From: Peronospora farinosa
Taxonomy: Eukaryota; Oomycota; Peronosporomycetes; Peronosporales; Peronosporaceae
NCBI GenBank assembly: GCA_947646735.1
Contig: CANTFK010000420.1
Coordinates: 1-64,000 of the forward strand
Length of the DNA stretch: 64,000 nucleotides
Direction of reading: 5' to 3'
Under the pieces are notes generated by a model. It was not told the DNA's origin. It worked only from the letters and a program-made list of their open reading frames with translations, and did not search any database. This document shows positions 1 through 11,475 of this stretch, piece by piece. The translations under genes and the position numbers were made by a program. Position 1 is the first letter of the stretch; each line of letters opens with the position of its first letter.

Positions 1-1380
1 AGAATGCCGCGATATGCAAAATCCTTGATAAAGTTAAATCGTACATTAATATGCTTTGCCTTTAAGGACGAAGCGCCTTTAATCTGGCAGATTGCAGCTT
101 GATTGTCCACATGCATCTTCATAGGCGAAGTCGGTGCCATTCCTACTTCCATCCGAATTTCCCGGATTTCGAGAAGCCCATGAGCTGTTTCGGACGCTGC
201 TACAAACTCAGCCTCCATCGTCGAGAGCAAAACACCCCCTTGCTTCTTTACGACCCAACTCACGGGCATACCGATGAGTAGCACCATTGCTCCAGTAAGA
301 GACTTTCTTTCGTCCCTGCCTGCGACAAAGTCTGCATCTCTGTAAGAATCCAGCGTAATCGTAAAATTTTCCTTGGCACCGGCACGCATCTCGAATTGCA
401 TGCCCTTCTCCCCGGCGTGATATCGTGCAATTTTCTTCGCTAGCTTCCAGTGGCTTACGAGTGTGTATTGCTACTTTGTGGATCACAAACGCAATGTACG
501 GCCAAGCACATCTCGCGACTCACAAAAAACTACCAACGAGAGAGTGAAACGGCTTGATTGTTGACCTTATAGGCTCACCTTGGTAAGCAAAATGCTGTCT
601 GAAGTGGCTTCATTGTAATAGTCGTCGCTAATCGGCGTGAGTGTCAGGTTCGCCGACGCACACCCGTGCTCCCGAAGAAGCTCACCAATTGCCTCCTGAT
701 CTAAAGCATACGCGCTCAAGTCAGTTGTTTTTACTGGAATTCCAAGAATTCGACACCTGCCCCAAATTTTTTTAAGGAAAGCGGTTCCATTGACGTAAAA
801 AAGCAAGCAATAGCCGCCTCCGTAGTCGATGTGACTAGTAGCTCATCAACGTAGACATCCATTACAGTCATCTAACCACCGTCGCACCTGTAGAATAGAC
901 ACATGTCACTTATGCACTACATAAATCATGCGTTAATGATTCTTGTCTGCAACAGCTGACTCCAGAGTCAACCCGCCTATTTAAGCCCCAACAGGCTCTT
1001 CTTTGATTCGAGCGCAATGTTTCTTGCACTGTTCACTTTAAGTGCCTTTCCCCACTCGACCTTAATATGCATGACGCTTGTTACGCGCATCAATTTCTCT
1101 AGATGATCCCCTTTCTTAGATTTCATGTACGCGTTTGGGGTGTCACCGTGTTTCGAAGGTACACCTCATGTCGATACGAGTCCCAGGATCACCGTCATCG
1201 TCAACATTTTCATCAAGACAGCAAAGGTAAGTGAGTAGTCGATACCGTAGACTTGCTTGTTCCCACAAGCAATAAGTCGTGCCTTGCGTCTTTCCATTGC
1301 GCCGTTTGCATCTGTCCTGGTCTTGTATATTCATTTCCTGTGTAGCAGATTTGCAGCAGCTGGTCGCTAGATCACGTTAC
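1..1380 (-). pseudogene. Copia-A relic, RNase H and reverse transcriptase part
   Basis: Decayed Ty1/copia pol read on the minus strand. Translation in shifting frames gives an RNase H-like stretch over about 1-490 (a DNQAAI-type motif near 90-110, SDADF-like residues near 325-345), an RT C-terminal stretch at about 560-810, and an RT N-terminal stretch at about 1140-1340 with YKTKTDANG- and ITYGI-like residues. Frames change several times and stops are frequent, so nothing here can make protein. The relic runs off the left edge, so its 3' LTR lies outside the window. It continues at 7371 beyond the nested Copia-B. Family assignment is firm; domain borders are approximate. Confidence 0.8.
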
Positions 1381-2256
1381 ATACGTCGTTGTCCTCAAGC
1401 ACCTGTATTTTTAGCATGACTTTACTCCAACCTTCAGCCTTCGAGCTGCTCATCGCCACAGCGTGTGTCTTTGGGTACGCCTCGAGGGCTAATAGAGCGG
1501 CGGCTACATAATTAGTCGCAGGCATTGTATCTAACATCGACCGCTTGGTTGCTCCACGTGTGGCATGAAGGCCTCGCGTCCACTGCTTGCCTCTTCCCTT
1601 GCCCTTCTTGTTTTTGCCACCGTCGCATCAATTCCCGTGAGCGATCCGCGCGTCACCTTAGAAATCGTCATCGTTATCGTTTGGTTTTGGGTTGAGCTGG
1701 GCTTGCCTATTTGCGTGTCGGGAGACGTCTGGTTATAGTTCACATGTTGCGCCATAATGACGACGTTGTCCTTGCACATAAAGACGCGGTAACCCTTGGT
1801 CTCGTCGCCGCGCCCCACGATCGTGCCAACTTGCGCTTAATGTGCGAGCGAATCCTTCTTTGGGTCACGGTACAACGTACAATTGATCCGAACACAACGA
1901 TGTCGTGCGGGTTGGGGGCTTGCGATGTCAGCACCTCAATTGGCGATGCACGGTTGGGGTTCAAGCTTGTAGGACTGCGACTTAGGATTTACGTCGATCC
2001 CCCAGCCGCATCTCCCCAAAACGAAAGTGTGAGGTTACTCGCAAAATATTATGGAGCGCACCATATTTGAAACCTCTTGGTGCATACACTCAGCCTTACC
2101 ATTGGACGCTTAATTTCGCGCCTCACTCACCAAACCGACTGAGTTGCATAGTAGATCCACATTCTTGAGCCCGCATCCACCATCAATTTGAAAGACATGG
2201 ACCCTGCAATTGAAACGCTTTTTGGAAAGGGCCAGTAAATGCTCGAAATATTTCGC
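1381..2256 (-). pseudogene. Copia-A relic, integrase part
   Basis: Minus-strand continuation of the same relic. About 1530-1820 matches the post-integrase region seen in Copia-B near 5200-5340 (GRGDETKGY and KDNVV in both). About 2110-2256 encodes integrase core residues (FEHL, KRFNCRVHV) whose upstream part is found at 7371-7440 on the other side of Copia-B. That split reading is the direct proof of nesting: Copia-B landed inside the integrase region. Stops and frameshifts throughout. Confidence 0.75.
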
Positions 2257-2680
2257 TGTTAGAAATGCCTGTTTAGAAACGTCTTGTCGGTCATTTTGTG
2301 TTGCAGGTTCAACTGCTATACCATGTGACAGTGACACCTGATTGGTCGAGTCCACAAACGACTTGACAGATGGCGAGGCGAGGCGACGACGGTGACAGAT
2401 GGTGAGACAAGGCGACGACTTTGACAGACATCGTAACAGGTGTTTTGATAAGACGGTGCCGAACAGGTGGCGGGACGAGGCAGCGACATGACCGGTTGGG
2501 CGACATGGCGACGGCTCACAAGATAAGATGAGAGACGGAAGCAATCATGTTATGGTCAAGTTGCAGTGCATGTTATATTGCAGTGTTAGCGAACGAAGAT
2601 GACATTTTAATATATTCGCTTCTACTTCTACCTCTTCGCACACAAAGTGCAACAAAGCTTCAAATAGCAACTTTCCTACA
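2257..2680 (+). repeat. Copia-B 5' LTR
   Basis: 424 bp, almost identical to 6947-7370. It starts TGTTAGAAATGC and ends ACTTTCCTACA. Small compensating indels (near 2310 and 2645) leave both LTRs the same length. The internal region starts at 2681 with GGTTATGAGCC, the position expected for a primer-binding site, although I cannot name the tRNA. Confidence 0.93.
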
Positions 2681-2684
2681 GGTT

Positions 2685-4045
2685 ATGAGCCTAACGAGTA
2701 AACGCGAGGCCGGTGCGGCTGAACAAGCCAAAGCGACCAAGGTTACCGACGGTTTTAACAAGCCCGGCAAGGAACAACTTGAAGAGAAGTCGGCAGCGCC
2801 CATGGAGGCGATGGGCAAGATGATGAGGATGCTCGGGGACATCAGCGAACGTTTAAATTGCTTGGAGTCTTCACAGAAAGAGCATGCTGGCAAGAACGTC
2901 AATGGACCTTCGGAGTCTCTTTTCGGTTCAGTCCTAGGAGCGGGGATGACCCTGTAGGCCTTGAGGGAAGCACCTCCCCGGAAGAAGTCTCCAGCCGACC
3001 TTGGTGGACGGCGTCAAGACTTCGGGAACGACGGAACACATCGTGGTTCCTACGGTGGCGTGGAAGCCAGGATGGGTGCGTTACCTGAACCGGCTCGCCC
3101 CAGGCGAGAGATACCTCCGAATGCGTACCCTGATGTGGGTATGCCGGACAGGTTTTTTGCTGGCGAAGAACCCCAAGTCTACGGGATGCCGGATGCGAGG
3201 GAGCCAAAACTCGCACTTTAACCATTTGACGGCAAGGAACTCTACCAGGGACTTGGTAGTGGGTTCATCGGATGGGGAAAATGTTTTGTCCGACAAGTTG
3301 GGTTCGTGAAACGTGCATGCGGATTTGCATGGCCCGAGGACATCAAGGTCGACGTGCTGGCCAACACCTAGGAGGCAAGGCCCAGATTTACTTCCGTCGG
3401 CAGGTCAAGTCTTGATGGGTTGAAAACCAGACTCTGGACCACCCCTTGAATGGATGCTGCAAACATTCAGCACGAAGATATTACCCGCACAGAGCATGAA
3501 ACTCTTCACGGCACCGAAGGCAGCACACAGAATTTGGATGGACCATTATCTGTATCTGACGGCTGTGAGCGATGCATGCGGAGGTATGAACAACTAGTAC
3601 TTCAAGGCATTGTTAACTATGCGGAACCAGACATGAGGATGACTATGTTGTCGAGGTTGGACATCCACCGACCCGACTTCCTACGACAAGCCGAAGAGTT
3701 GGCTCAGTTCGCACAACAAGTCGAGATTGAGTCGCATGTGAAGATCTTGGGTCGCGATGTGGTGAACGCTGTCGAGACTCGAAAGGAGCCAAAAGAGAGG
3801 GTCACGTCAAGGAGAAGAAGGAACGTTGAAGTGAGCGACCAACGCGCGTGCTACAAATGCGAAGAAGTTGGACACATAAGGTTCAAGTGTCCGCAGGCAC
3901 GGAAGAAGGGTGCAGGTGCTGACTTCACCTTTGCGATTGGGAACAGTGGTGACCTCCATGAGTACCACTGGATCCTCGACAGTGGGTCCAGCAGACACTT
4001 GGTCAACGACCTAAGTCTACTGATCACCCCCGAGACTGTCGGGGT
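2685..4045 (+). pseudogene. Copia-B gag and protease
   Basis: Gag starts at the ATG at 2685, only 4 bases after the LTR. The leading part (SLTSKREAG...) is open to a TAG at 2955; the same frame resumes to a TAA at 3219, and more stops and a frame change follow before 3450. The frame at 3450-4055 holds the nucleocapsid zinc knuckle CYKCEEVGHIRFKC (about 3849-3890, CCHC complete) and the protease active-site motif DSGSS (about 3978-3992) followed by RHLVND. This fits copia gag-protease, which forms the particle and cleaves the polyprotein. With several stops it cannot be translated as one protein. Confidence 0.85.
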
Positions 4046-4051
4046 GAATTC

Positions 4052-5472
4052 TTGACTGCAGCCTCTGACGGATGTGTGCTTCGAGTGACCAAGCAGGATG
4101 GCGTTGACATCAAGGTTGTCGCGCTAGGGGTCATGAAAACGATAAGGCTTCTCGACGTTCAGTACGCTGCAAAACTCGAGCGAAACATCATATCCTATGG
4201 GAAGCTCGAGGCGAAAGAATGCGTACTCAAATTTTTAGGAGGGGGCGTGTGTTGACCTCCAGGTCGAAGGGCGCACCAATCATGGATGTTGACCGCACAA
4301 ACAACGTGTTGGTTGTGAATGTGTTAAGTCACCGTGTGAAATTCATGGGTATGTCAAAGAAAGTTACGGTGGCAGCAATCAATGCAACTGAATATGAATC
4401 CGATTCGGATGTTCAGCGTGGTACCTTGATGCACTTCCATTGCCGGCTTGGCCACCTTTGTTTCGATACGATCATCAAGATGGCCAATGACCCCGCATCA
4501 TGCATCAAGCTGACTGACACAAGACGCATAAATTGCTTGGCGTGTGCTCAAGGCAAGCAGACCAAGCAAGTGCAATCGAAGGTGTATATTGGCACGAATT
4601 CACCCATCAATGTCATCGGTGGGGTGATATGCAGTGATCTGAAAGGACCGATGAACCCACGAGATCGTCTGGGCAACCGGTACCTAGTCAACTTCATCGA
4701 TCACCGGTCCAACTACTGCCGCGTGTTCCTGGCCAAGACCAAGGACGCTGCTGCACTCAAGTTCAAGTACTTCCTCGTGCAATTTGAACGCGATTTTAAC
4801 CTCAAACTCATGTGCTACGCACTGATGGAGGCGGGGAGTACAAGACTCTGGACGTGTTTTGCAAGGCAACGGGAGTCTCGCGTCAAATCAGCGAATCCGG
4901 GAACCAGGCAAGCAACGGCAAGGGCTGAACGCATGCATCGTACCATTATGATTATGGTACGAAGCATGGTATTCACCTCGAATCTACCCTTATCGTTCTG
5001 GGGTGATGCAGCGGAGTACGCGACTTACATTTTAAATTGAAGCAGGACCAAGTCGAACCTAGGTGGAGTATCCCCGATGGAGCTTTTAACGAAAAAGGTC
5101 CCCAAGTTAACAGACATCATGACTTTCGGCTCGGTTTGCCTGTCCATGTCCAACGCGAGAAACAAGTCGCTAGGAGAGCGTGGAAGGACAGCCATCATTA
5201 TTGGAAAGAGCGATGAGACGAAGGGGTACAAGGTATACATCCCCAAGGACAAGGTGGTCTTGGTGACTCAACATATTCAAAATATTGAATCGTTGACAAC
5301 CGATAATCACCTTATATCGGATCAAGATGAAATTTGCCGTCAGGAGGAGTTGACGATGGTCGATCAACCGAACACTCAGGTACGATGTCGCGGCAAGCAA
5401 CGTACTGTGAAGCATCACAAGAATCGCAAGCCCGAATGGACGAGGGAGCGCCATGGTACAAGATCAAACTGA
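4052..5472 (+). pseudogene. Copia-B GAG-pre-integrase and integrase
   Basis: The frame at 4219-5040 contains the HHCC zinc domain (HFHCRLGHL, then CLACAQGKQTKQ) and the integrase core start (DLKGPM, FIDHRSNYCRVFLAKTKD). The stretch where the second catalytic Asp is expected (about 4800-4870) reads out of register, so a frameshift has destroyed it, while the Glu-containing AERMHRTI stretch near 4925-4945 is still recognisable. The frame stops at 5038-5040, and 5077-5472 carries the C-terminal part (PMELLTKKVP, GRTAIIIGKSDETKGY). Integration activity is not possible from this copy. Confidence 0.85.
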
Positions 5473-5484
5473 AGGCAAATTGAA

Positions 5485-6908
5485 GAGGTGTCAAGCGAAG
5501 ATACATCTGGATCCAGGGACGTCGTCAATGCTGTTATAGCACAAGACCCCACGCACTACGGAGTAGCGATCAAGAGCAAGCATCATAAAGAGTGGAAGAT
5601 CGCCATGACCGAAGAAATGGACGCGTTGAAGGCGAACGATGTCCAGACGGTCGTTGCACCACCCAAAAAAAATACGCACGTGCTCCACAACAAGTGTGTG
5701 TACAAGACCAAGACGGATGCGAACGGGGACATAGAGCGATATAAATCTCATCTGGTCGTCTGCGGGAAAGAACAAGTTTTCGGAGTCGACTACAATCTCA
5801 CCTTCGCAGCGGTGATGGAGGCTGGAAGACTCTGGAGCAAATTAATGGATTCGAAGCTGCAACAGAGCGGGTTTCGACAATACATGACGGACATGTGTCT
5901 ATAATTAAGTACGAAGGCAATACATGCACGGTGGTCGGAGTCTACGTCGACGATCTGCTCGTCACAGGGACTTAGCCAAGCGAAGTGGACAACCTCTTCA
6001 CGGACATGGCGTGTCTGTCGATCAAGGATGTGGGCGTGGTGAACAAGTTTTTGGGACTTCGCATCAAACTGGACGAGTCTAAAGAGTACATTCTGGACCA
6101 ACAAGTGACGATCGAATTGCTGTTGAAGAAGTTCGGACTGGACTCGGCGAACGGATTGAGGACTCCGATAGGCGTCGAATGCAACCTCGAGGATGAAGAT
6201 GCTCAAGAACTTTTGTCAACGAGAAGTATAAAAAACGATCCAAGCGTGAAGTCTTTCCAGTCGATTGTGGGAAGTCTACTATGGATCGCAAGGTGCACGC
6301 GGCCAAACATTTGTTTTGCGGTGCTCAAGGCAACGAGACGAACTCACAAGCCGACGGTCAAGGATTGTAAGACTGCCAAAAGGATCATGCGCTGCTTGAA
6401 GATGCCAAAGGATCTAGAGCTACATCTGTGCGTTGGTGGATCAGCATCCAAGGACATGCGTATTGAAAGCTGGAGCGACGCGGACTTTGCGGCGGATAAG
6501 TCGGACCGAATGTCTGTATCTGGTTGTGTTCTGACCATGGATGGCTCTGTTGTATCTTGGTCGTGCAAGAAGCAGTCTGGAGTATCGCTGAGAACCATGG
6601 AGGCAGAGTTCATCGCGGCGTCTCAAGCCGAACGCGAAATACTAGGGATGAAGGCACTGTTCGACGAATTGGAGTTGAACGTGATCAAGCCGATGCCAAT
6701 GTGGATGGACAACCAAGCGGCTATCAAACAGATCGAGTCGGAGAAGAGCACGTCAAGCGCTAAGCACTTGGACATCAGTTTCAAGTTCATCAGCAACTAC
6801 GCGAAAGATGGGATCGTGGCCCCAAGGTTTGTCAAGTCCCACGCCATGATTGCAGACATTTTATCGAAGCCATTGCCGGCGCCAATAATGGAAGATCTAC
6901 GTGAATGA
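5485..6908 (+). pseudogene. Copia-B reverse transcriptase and RNase H
   Basis: RT begins with the copia thumb-leading stretch (VYKTKTDANGDIERYKSHLVVCGKEQVFGVDY). At about 5815 the text jumps from TFAAVME to AGRLWSKL, so roughly 80 residues of RT palm have been deleted. The catalytic YVDDLLVT motif survives at 5943-5966 but in a different frame from the preceding part. From 5985 to the stop at 6906-6908 one frame runs through RT C-terminus and a complete RNase H (SDADFAADK, TMEAEFIAA, MDNQAAIKQ, AKHLDI). RNase H looks intact; RT is not. Confidence 0.88.
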
Positions 6909-6937
6909 TCGGTTTGAAGAGCACTCAGGATTACACC

Positions 6938-6946
6938 GAGGAGGAG
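6938..6946 (+). other. Polypurine tract of Copia-B
   Basis: GAGGAGGAG-like purine run directly before the 3' LTR TGTTAG, the usual site of plus-strand priming. Position and composition fit. Confidence 0.7.
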
Positions 6947-7370
6947 TGTTAGAAATGCTTGTTTAGAAACGTCTTGTCGGTCATTGTTGTGTTGCAGGTT
7001 CAACTGCTATACCATGTGACAGTGACACCTGATTGGTCGAGTCCACAAACGACTTGACAGATGGCGAGGCGAGGCGACGACGGTGACAGATGGTGAGACA
7101 AGGCGACGACTTTGACAGACATCGTAACAGGTGTTTTGATAAGACGGTGCCGAACAGGTGGCGGGACGAGGCAGCGACATGACCGGTTGGGCGACATGGC
7201 GACGGCTCCCTAGATAAGATGAGAGACGGACGCAATCATGTTATGGTCAAGTTGCAGTGCATGTTATATTGCAGTGTTAGCGAACGAAGATGACATTTTA
7301 ATATATTAACTTCTACTTCTACCTCTTCGCACACAAGTGCAACAAAGCTCCAAATAGCAACTTTCCTACA
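6947..7370 (+). repeat. Copia-B 3' LTR
   Basis: 424-bp partner of 2257-2680. It ends CCTACA at 7370, where the interrupted Copia-A integrase sequence resumes. Confidence 0.93.
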
Positions 7371-8404
7371 GTCGCCGCTTGTTCCATTGAACGCGCGAAA
7401 AAACACGCGGCAGTAATTTCTTTTGTGATTCACAAAGTTGACAAAATACTAATTTTTTATTCGGTCCTTCGGCGTTATCGTCCTTAAAGGTCCGAATAGA
7501 TTACACAACCAGTACGAGTAGTTGGTGAGTGCACGCCGGTTTTTTTGCTTAGATTGCGAGTTCTTCATGGACTTCGCTTGCGTGCGCGTGAGACACGTCA
7601 ACCGTTCTTTGTTTGTAAGCTGAATGCCAAGTCTAGGCTCACGGACCATCCTTTTAATCGCGCCATTTTTTCTATCGTGCCATAGATGAGATGGCCGAAG
7701 CGTTGATGAAAGTAAATTAGCAATCCCGGATGCACACCCTCCTCATCTTCCTTTTCCGTTGCTACACCAATGGCGGCCATGACCGTGCCTACCATTACTT
7801 TTCTACTTTCACTTTACTTAAAGGACGAGCACGTTGTTGCACGTCGAACACGCAGTTACCGGTATTGAGCGCAATAAGCCTTGTCAAATATCCTCGTATT
7901 TGAGCCTGTATCCTTTTAGTTTAAGCTTGCCATACGGCACAATATTGCGCGTTATAAACGGTGAGTAGTAGACATCAAGTAGCCGAATAACGCTTGCTCT
8001 TCAGTAGGCCATCACGTAAAGCACCACACTTCCTACCATTGTTAGTCGAAGCGTCATTCCATCAGTGAACACGAATTGTTCGTTACACTCCCGTGCATTT
8101 TTAAGAAGCGTAAATGATTAACGAGGTGTCTGCTGGACCCGCTGTCCAGTATTCACAACTTCTCCTCAGCTTTGTCGTCTTGCACGGATAGCGTGTAGCT
8201 AACAGCGTCCTTGCGCCTGGCATTGTTCCCCCACGTGCTCTAATCGCCATCGTTCTTTATGTCTTTTTCTGTAGTCAGGACAGACGAGAATGAATGCGTC
8301 TGACATTGCCACATCCATGACACGTGCGCGTATCAACGCGTGGCTTACTTTCAGCAACGCGTGTTACTACGTCTTTATTAAAGAAGGCAGAACTTTGCGT
8401 GTCC
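7371..8404 (-). pseudogene. Copia-A relic, integrase N-terminal part to gag C-terminus
   Basis: Minus-strand continuation of the relic. About 7371-7433 encodes HKRNYCRVF, the same integrase motif as in Copia-B. About 7450-7800 gives the GAG-pre-integrase zinc domain (FHQRFGHL, GIQLTNKERLTC). 7800-8270 is a heavily decayed protease region, and about 8270-8340 retains traces of a CHGCG zinc knuckle. The relic is cut at 8404 by Gypsy-2a and resumes at 36537. No usable frame remains. Confidence 0.75.
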
Positions 8405-8587
8405 CGTAGCGGAGCTGCACAGCTCTTTAACCAGAGGAAGACTTTAGGCTGAAAGCCTCTTAGTTCTATAGAACAATCAAAAGCTACGGCTAAAAGTCAC
8501 TTAGTTCTAAGGAACTAATTAAACGACTTAAATCCACCCTGTTCTAAGGAACGAGGAAAGAGACCTTTAGTCTGCAAGCAATAAGCT
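8405..8587 (-). repeat. Gypsy-2a 3' LTR, outer part
   Basis: Matches the start of the other Gypsy-2 LTRs (35809, 51881, 60653): AGCGGAGCTGCACAGCTC and the following 160 bp. It is broken at AAGCT by NA1 and resumes at 17046. Confidence 0.9.
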
Positions 8588-9187
8588 TGTGGTGAAGTGC
8601 TAATTTGGTGATATGAAGGTCCCAGAATCCAGTTGGATTCGGAGTATAGACCGTGGGTCAGGGACAGGGGACCAGAGAGACAGGGGCCTCGAAGGGGAGC
8701 GACCGCTGGTGGAGAACAATTCGCAGGACCCACCGAAGAAAAATCAGTATCAGGGTACCGGTTAACCGGTACCAAAGGGAGTTGATCATGGCCCTTCATT
8801 GATCGACCTGGCCCCTCGTTGGTAGACCCGGGTCCCTCATAGGTCGACCTGGGTCCCTCATTGGTTGACCTGGGTCCCTCATCGGTCGACCCGGTCCCTC
8901 ATTGATAGACCCGATCCCTCATAGGTAGACCTGGGTCCCCCGTCGATAGACCCGGTCCCTCGTTGGTAGACCTGGGTCCCTCATTGGTCGACCTGGGTTC
9001 CCTCATTGGTCGACCCGGTCCCTCATCGGTAGACCTGGGTCCCTCATTGGTCGACCCGGCCCCTCATCGGTCGACCTCGGCCCCTCGGGGTTCAGCCACT
9101 CCGGACCAGTTAATACAAGGATCAGACCAGTCGACGCAAGGAATCAGAGCTTCAGGCAAGGATAGAGTAAAGGAGTTAAAAGGATAG
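8588..9187 (+). repeat. NA1 outermost LTR, 5' fragment
   Basis: Begins TGTGGTGAAGTGC and is clearly related to, but diverged from, the LTR beginning at 9188; it contains its own minisatellite run (about 8798-9095). It stops at AAAGGATAG, where other copies continue GACTATATT, and the next LTR starts at once. It is either a nested insertion point or a recombination junction. Confidence 0.75.
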
Positions 9188-9412
9188 TGTGGTGAAGTGC
9201 TTTCCTAAATTGTGAAGAACCCAGGGTCCCGTTGGATTGAAGGGACAAGGGGCCATGGACTAGGGGGAAGGGACCACGCACCAGAGAGAACGGACCGGAG
9301 ATAATGGGAACCTCGGAGTGAAGCGACCGTTGGCTGAGAATTCGAAAGACAAACAAAGGAGAGGTCATTACCAGGGTAACGTTTAACCTGTACCGAAGGG
9401 AGTCGACCATGG

Positions 9413-9950
9413 CCCTCATTGGTCGACCCGGTCCTCATTGGTCGAACAGGTCCCTCATCGGTAGACCTGGGTCCCTCATCGGTCGACCTCGGCTACTCGT
9501 CGGTAGACCCAGTCCCTCATTGGTCGACCCGGTCCCTCATCGGTAGACCTGGGTCCCTCGTCGCTCGACCCGGTCCCTCATCGGTCGACCCGGTCCCTCG
9601 TTGGTAGACCTGGGTCCCTCATCGGTAGACCCGGTACCTCGTCGGTAGACCTGGGTCTCTCATTGGTCGACCAGGTTCCTCATCGGTAGACCTGGGTCCC
9701 TCATTGGTCGACCCGGTCCCTCATCGGTAGACCTGGGTCCCTCGTCGCTCGACCCGTCCCTCATCGGTCGACCCGGTCCCTCATAGGTAGACCTGGGTCC
9801 CTCGTCGATAGACCCGGTCCCTCGTTGGTAGACCTGGGTCCCTCATTGGTCGACCTGGGTTCCCTCATTGGTCGACCCGGTCCCTCATCGGTAGACCTGG
9901 GTCCCTCATTGGTCGACCCGGCCTCTCATCGGTCGACCTCGGCCCCTCGG
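9413..9950 (+). repeat. Minisatellite in NA1 LTR copy 1
   Basis: About 26 imperfect units of 20-21 bp with consensus GGTCCCTCATCGGTNGACCY, many containing the palindrome GTCGAC. It stays open in one frame as a GRPG/SSVDLGPS-like repeat, but I treat that as a by-product. Related runs lie at 8798-9095, 11597-11735 and 12255-12470. Confidence 0.9.
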
Positions 9951-10066
9951 GGTTCAGCCACTCCGGACCAGTTAATACAAGGATCAGACCAGTCGACGCA
10001 AGGAATCTGAGCTTCAGGCAAGGATAGAGTAAAGGAGTTAAAAGGATAGGACTATATTAAAGACTA

Positions 10067-10076
10067 CTCAATTTGC
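10067..10076 (+). promoter_or_regulatory. Candidate LTR core promoter (Inr plus FPR type), NA1 copy 1
   Basis: CTCAATTTGC fits the oomycete initiator YTCANTYY overlapped by the flanking-promoter-region motif MAWTTTNC. A CTATATTAAAG stretch lies about 16 bp upstream. The same element is at the equivalent place in Gypsy-1 LTRs. The consensus motifs are from established oomycete promoter work; function here is inferred. Confidence 0.5.
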
Positions 10077-10785
10077 GATCTACTTGGCAAGTCTTCGTCG
10101 CGCTGTAAAGGAACTCTAGTCTGGCCACACGCCTGTTCCGGGGAAGGGATATATTTGGCCCCCCCGTTGAAGACAGGCGTGTGGTCCGACACAAGTGCGA
10201 GCTGAACCCCACGTGGCACGACTCCGTCACCCAAGAAGGACTTGTTCTAAGTTACTACTCACTGCTCCGGGAAGGGATGAATTTTGGCCCCCCGTCGAAG
10301 ACAGTTGTGTAGCGAAGTTCAAGTGCAAATAGAGCTCCAGGATATATTTGGCCTGTGAGCTCGTTCGAGTAGCAACACCCCCCAAGACCCGCTATCGGAA
10401 GCGGTCTCCCTCACCTCAAGGTCCGGGAGCAACGTAAAGATCAGGTGGTTAATACCCCTGAAACAAGAAGGAAAAGGCCAGGGACGACAAGCGCCCCTGA
10501 AGAATTTGGCTCTAAGTCCACTCTCGACAAGGTCGATCGAGTGGCCACCTACCGGCCCACCGAGTGAAGCATATCCACTCGAGGCCCCCCAGGTCTACCT
10601 CCCTCAAGGCAGACATCTACATCTTCACCAAGTCCTCCGAAGAGTGCAACCCGCCAGCCGACGGATACACAAGTTGAGAGAAGGTTCATACGCGGCATCG
10701 GGGTACCCCCTCCGACAGTCGGCAGTCCGGCACAGTGAGTGGTTTGGGGTCTCATCATACAATTTTGAGAACCCACTCCACCACA

Positions 10786-11473
10786 ATTGTGCGCGTGCCC
10801 GGATCTTCGGAAGACGCGGGATTTCACCGCGAGTCCCAAGACGATAAAGATGTTCATGTCAAGAAGGAGCACAGGACCGAAGAGCCACTGGAAGACCGAT
10901 CGCCAGTGACTCAAGAAGAACAAACAAAGGATCGAAGGACCGACCGGACCTTGGGAGGGGCCCGGTCAACATGGTCGAGGTTGAATTATCGAAGAGAAAC
11001 CTAGATACCCTCCCTATGTCCTCGTACAGGACACCTTGGGTCATGATGTCTATCATGATCCAGAGGACCATCAGCCGACGGTGAAAACCGAGAGGCTAAG
11101 GTCCCCAAACAAACAAAAAACAAAGATCGCGCAGTCCAAGCCGACAAAGTTCCGGATGAAGGCGCCCGGAAACACCAAGTCGATAGGCCCCGAGAAGTCA
11201 GGACTGGCATCATAGTCAGACACTGACGTCACGAGGGCCTACCACCAACGCAGGTTGAACGCGTTCCTGGAGAGCGACCCCGTCGCGAAGACCCTCGAGA
11301 TCCGGCTGCCGGGTCAACTCACTGGGCCGGTGTCGACCCTACCACGGCTGCAGACCGTCACAGACGCGATCACTGCGCTGGTCACCATGCTTCGTGAAGC
11401 GAACATGGCCGCAGGTCGGTTCGACCCGGACGACCTGCTATTCCTGGAATTGACAGAATCACAACGACGTTAG
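10786..11473 (+). pseudogene. NA1 gag-like fragment, copy 1
   Basis: The sequence after the LTR, ATTGTGCGCGTGCCCGGA, corresponds to the Gypsy-1 primer site ATGGTGCGCGTGCCCGGA with one change. The following frames resemble the N-terminal part of Gypsy-1 gag: GSSEDAGFHRESQDD against GSSGDSGFYRESLRED, and at 11255-11473 SDPVAKTLEIRLPGQL...GPVS against SDPVLRILKPKLIGSL...GPIS. Frameshifts separate these pieces and the ATG equivalent has become ATT. It ends at a TAG at 11471. No capsid core, knuckle, protease or RT follows. Confidence 0.7.
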
Positions 11474-11475
11474 AG

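Larger units (their letters stand above)
2257..7370 (+). mobile_element. Copia-B, nearly complete Ty1/copia retrotransposon
   Basis: A 5114-bp element with two 424-bp LTRs, beginning TGTTAG and ending CCTACA. Domain order is gag with CCHC knuckle, protease, GAG-pre-integrase and integrase, RT, RNase H, which is the copia order (integrase before RT). The flanks share TCGC (ttcgc at 2252-2256, gtcgc at 7371-7375), a target duplication with one mismatch. The LTRs differ at only a handful of sites, so insertion is fairly recent. Several stops and frameshifts plus a deletion in RT make it defective. Confidence 0.93.
9188..10785 (+). repeat. NA1 LTR, copy 1
   Basis: 1598 bp from TGTGGTGAAGTG to CACTCCACCACA. 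Modules in order: unique 5' part, minisatellite (about 9413-9950), core promoter (10067), three related blocks around GGATATATTTGGCC (near 10150, 10275 and 10345), and a 3' end shared with Gypsy-1 (GGGGTACCCCCTCCG at about 10700). It is followed by a primer-site-like sequence at 10787. Confidence 0.88.

Noticed and set aside
2110..2544. 144-codon minus-strand frame across the Copia-B LTR border
   Set aside because: Mixes LTR and Copia-A integrase; only the part left of 2257 is meaningful.
9419..10010. Open frames reading GRPGPSSVDLGPS-type repeats in NA1
   Set aside because: They follow from a 20-21 bp minisatellite that happens to lack stops; no start context or similarity, and the frame breaks between copies.
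10549..10923. 124-codon minus-strand frame in NA1, repeated at 13998
   Set aside because: Duplicate by unit repetition, antisense to LTR 3' end and gag fragment; no similarity or independent support.
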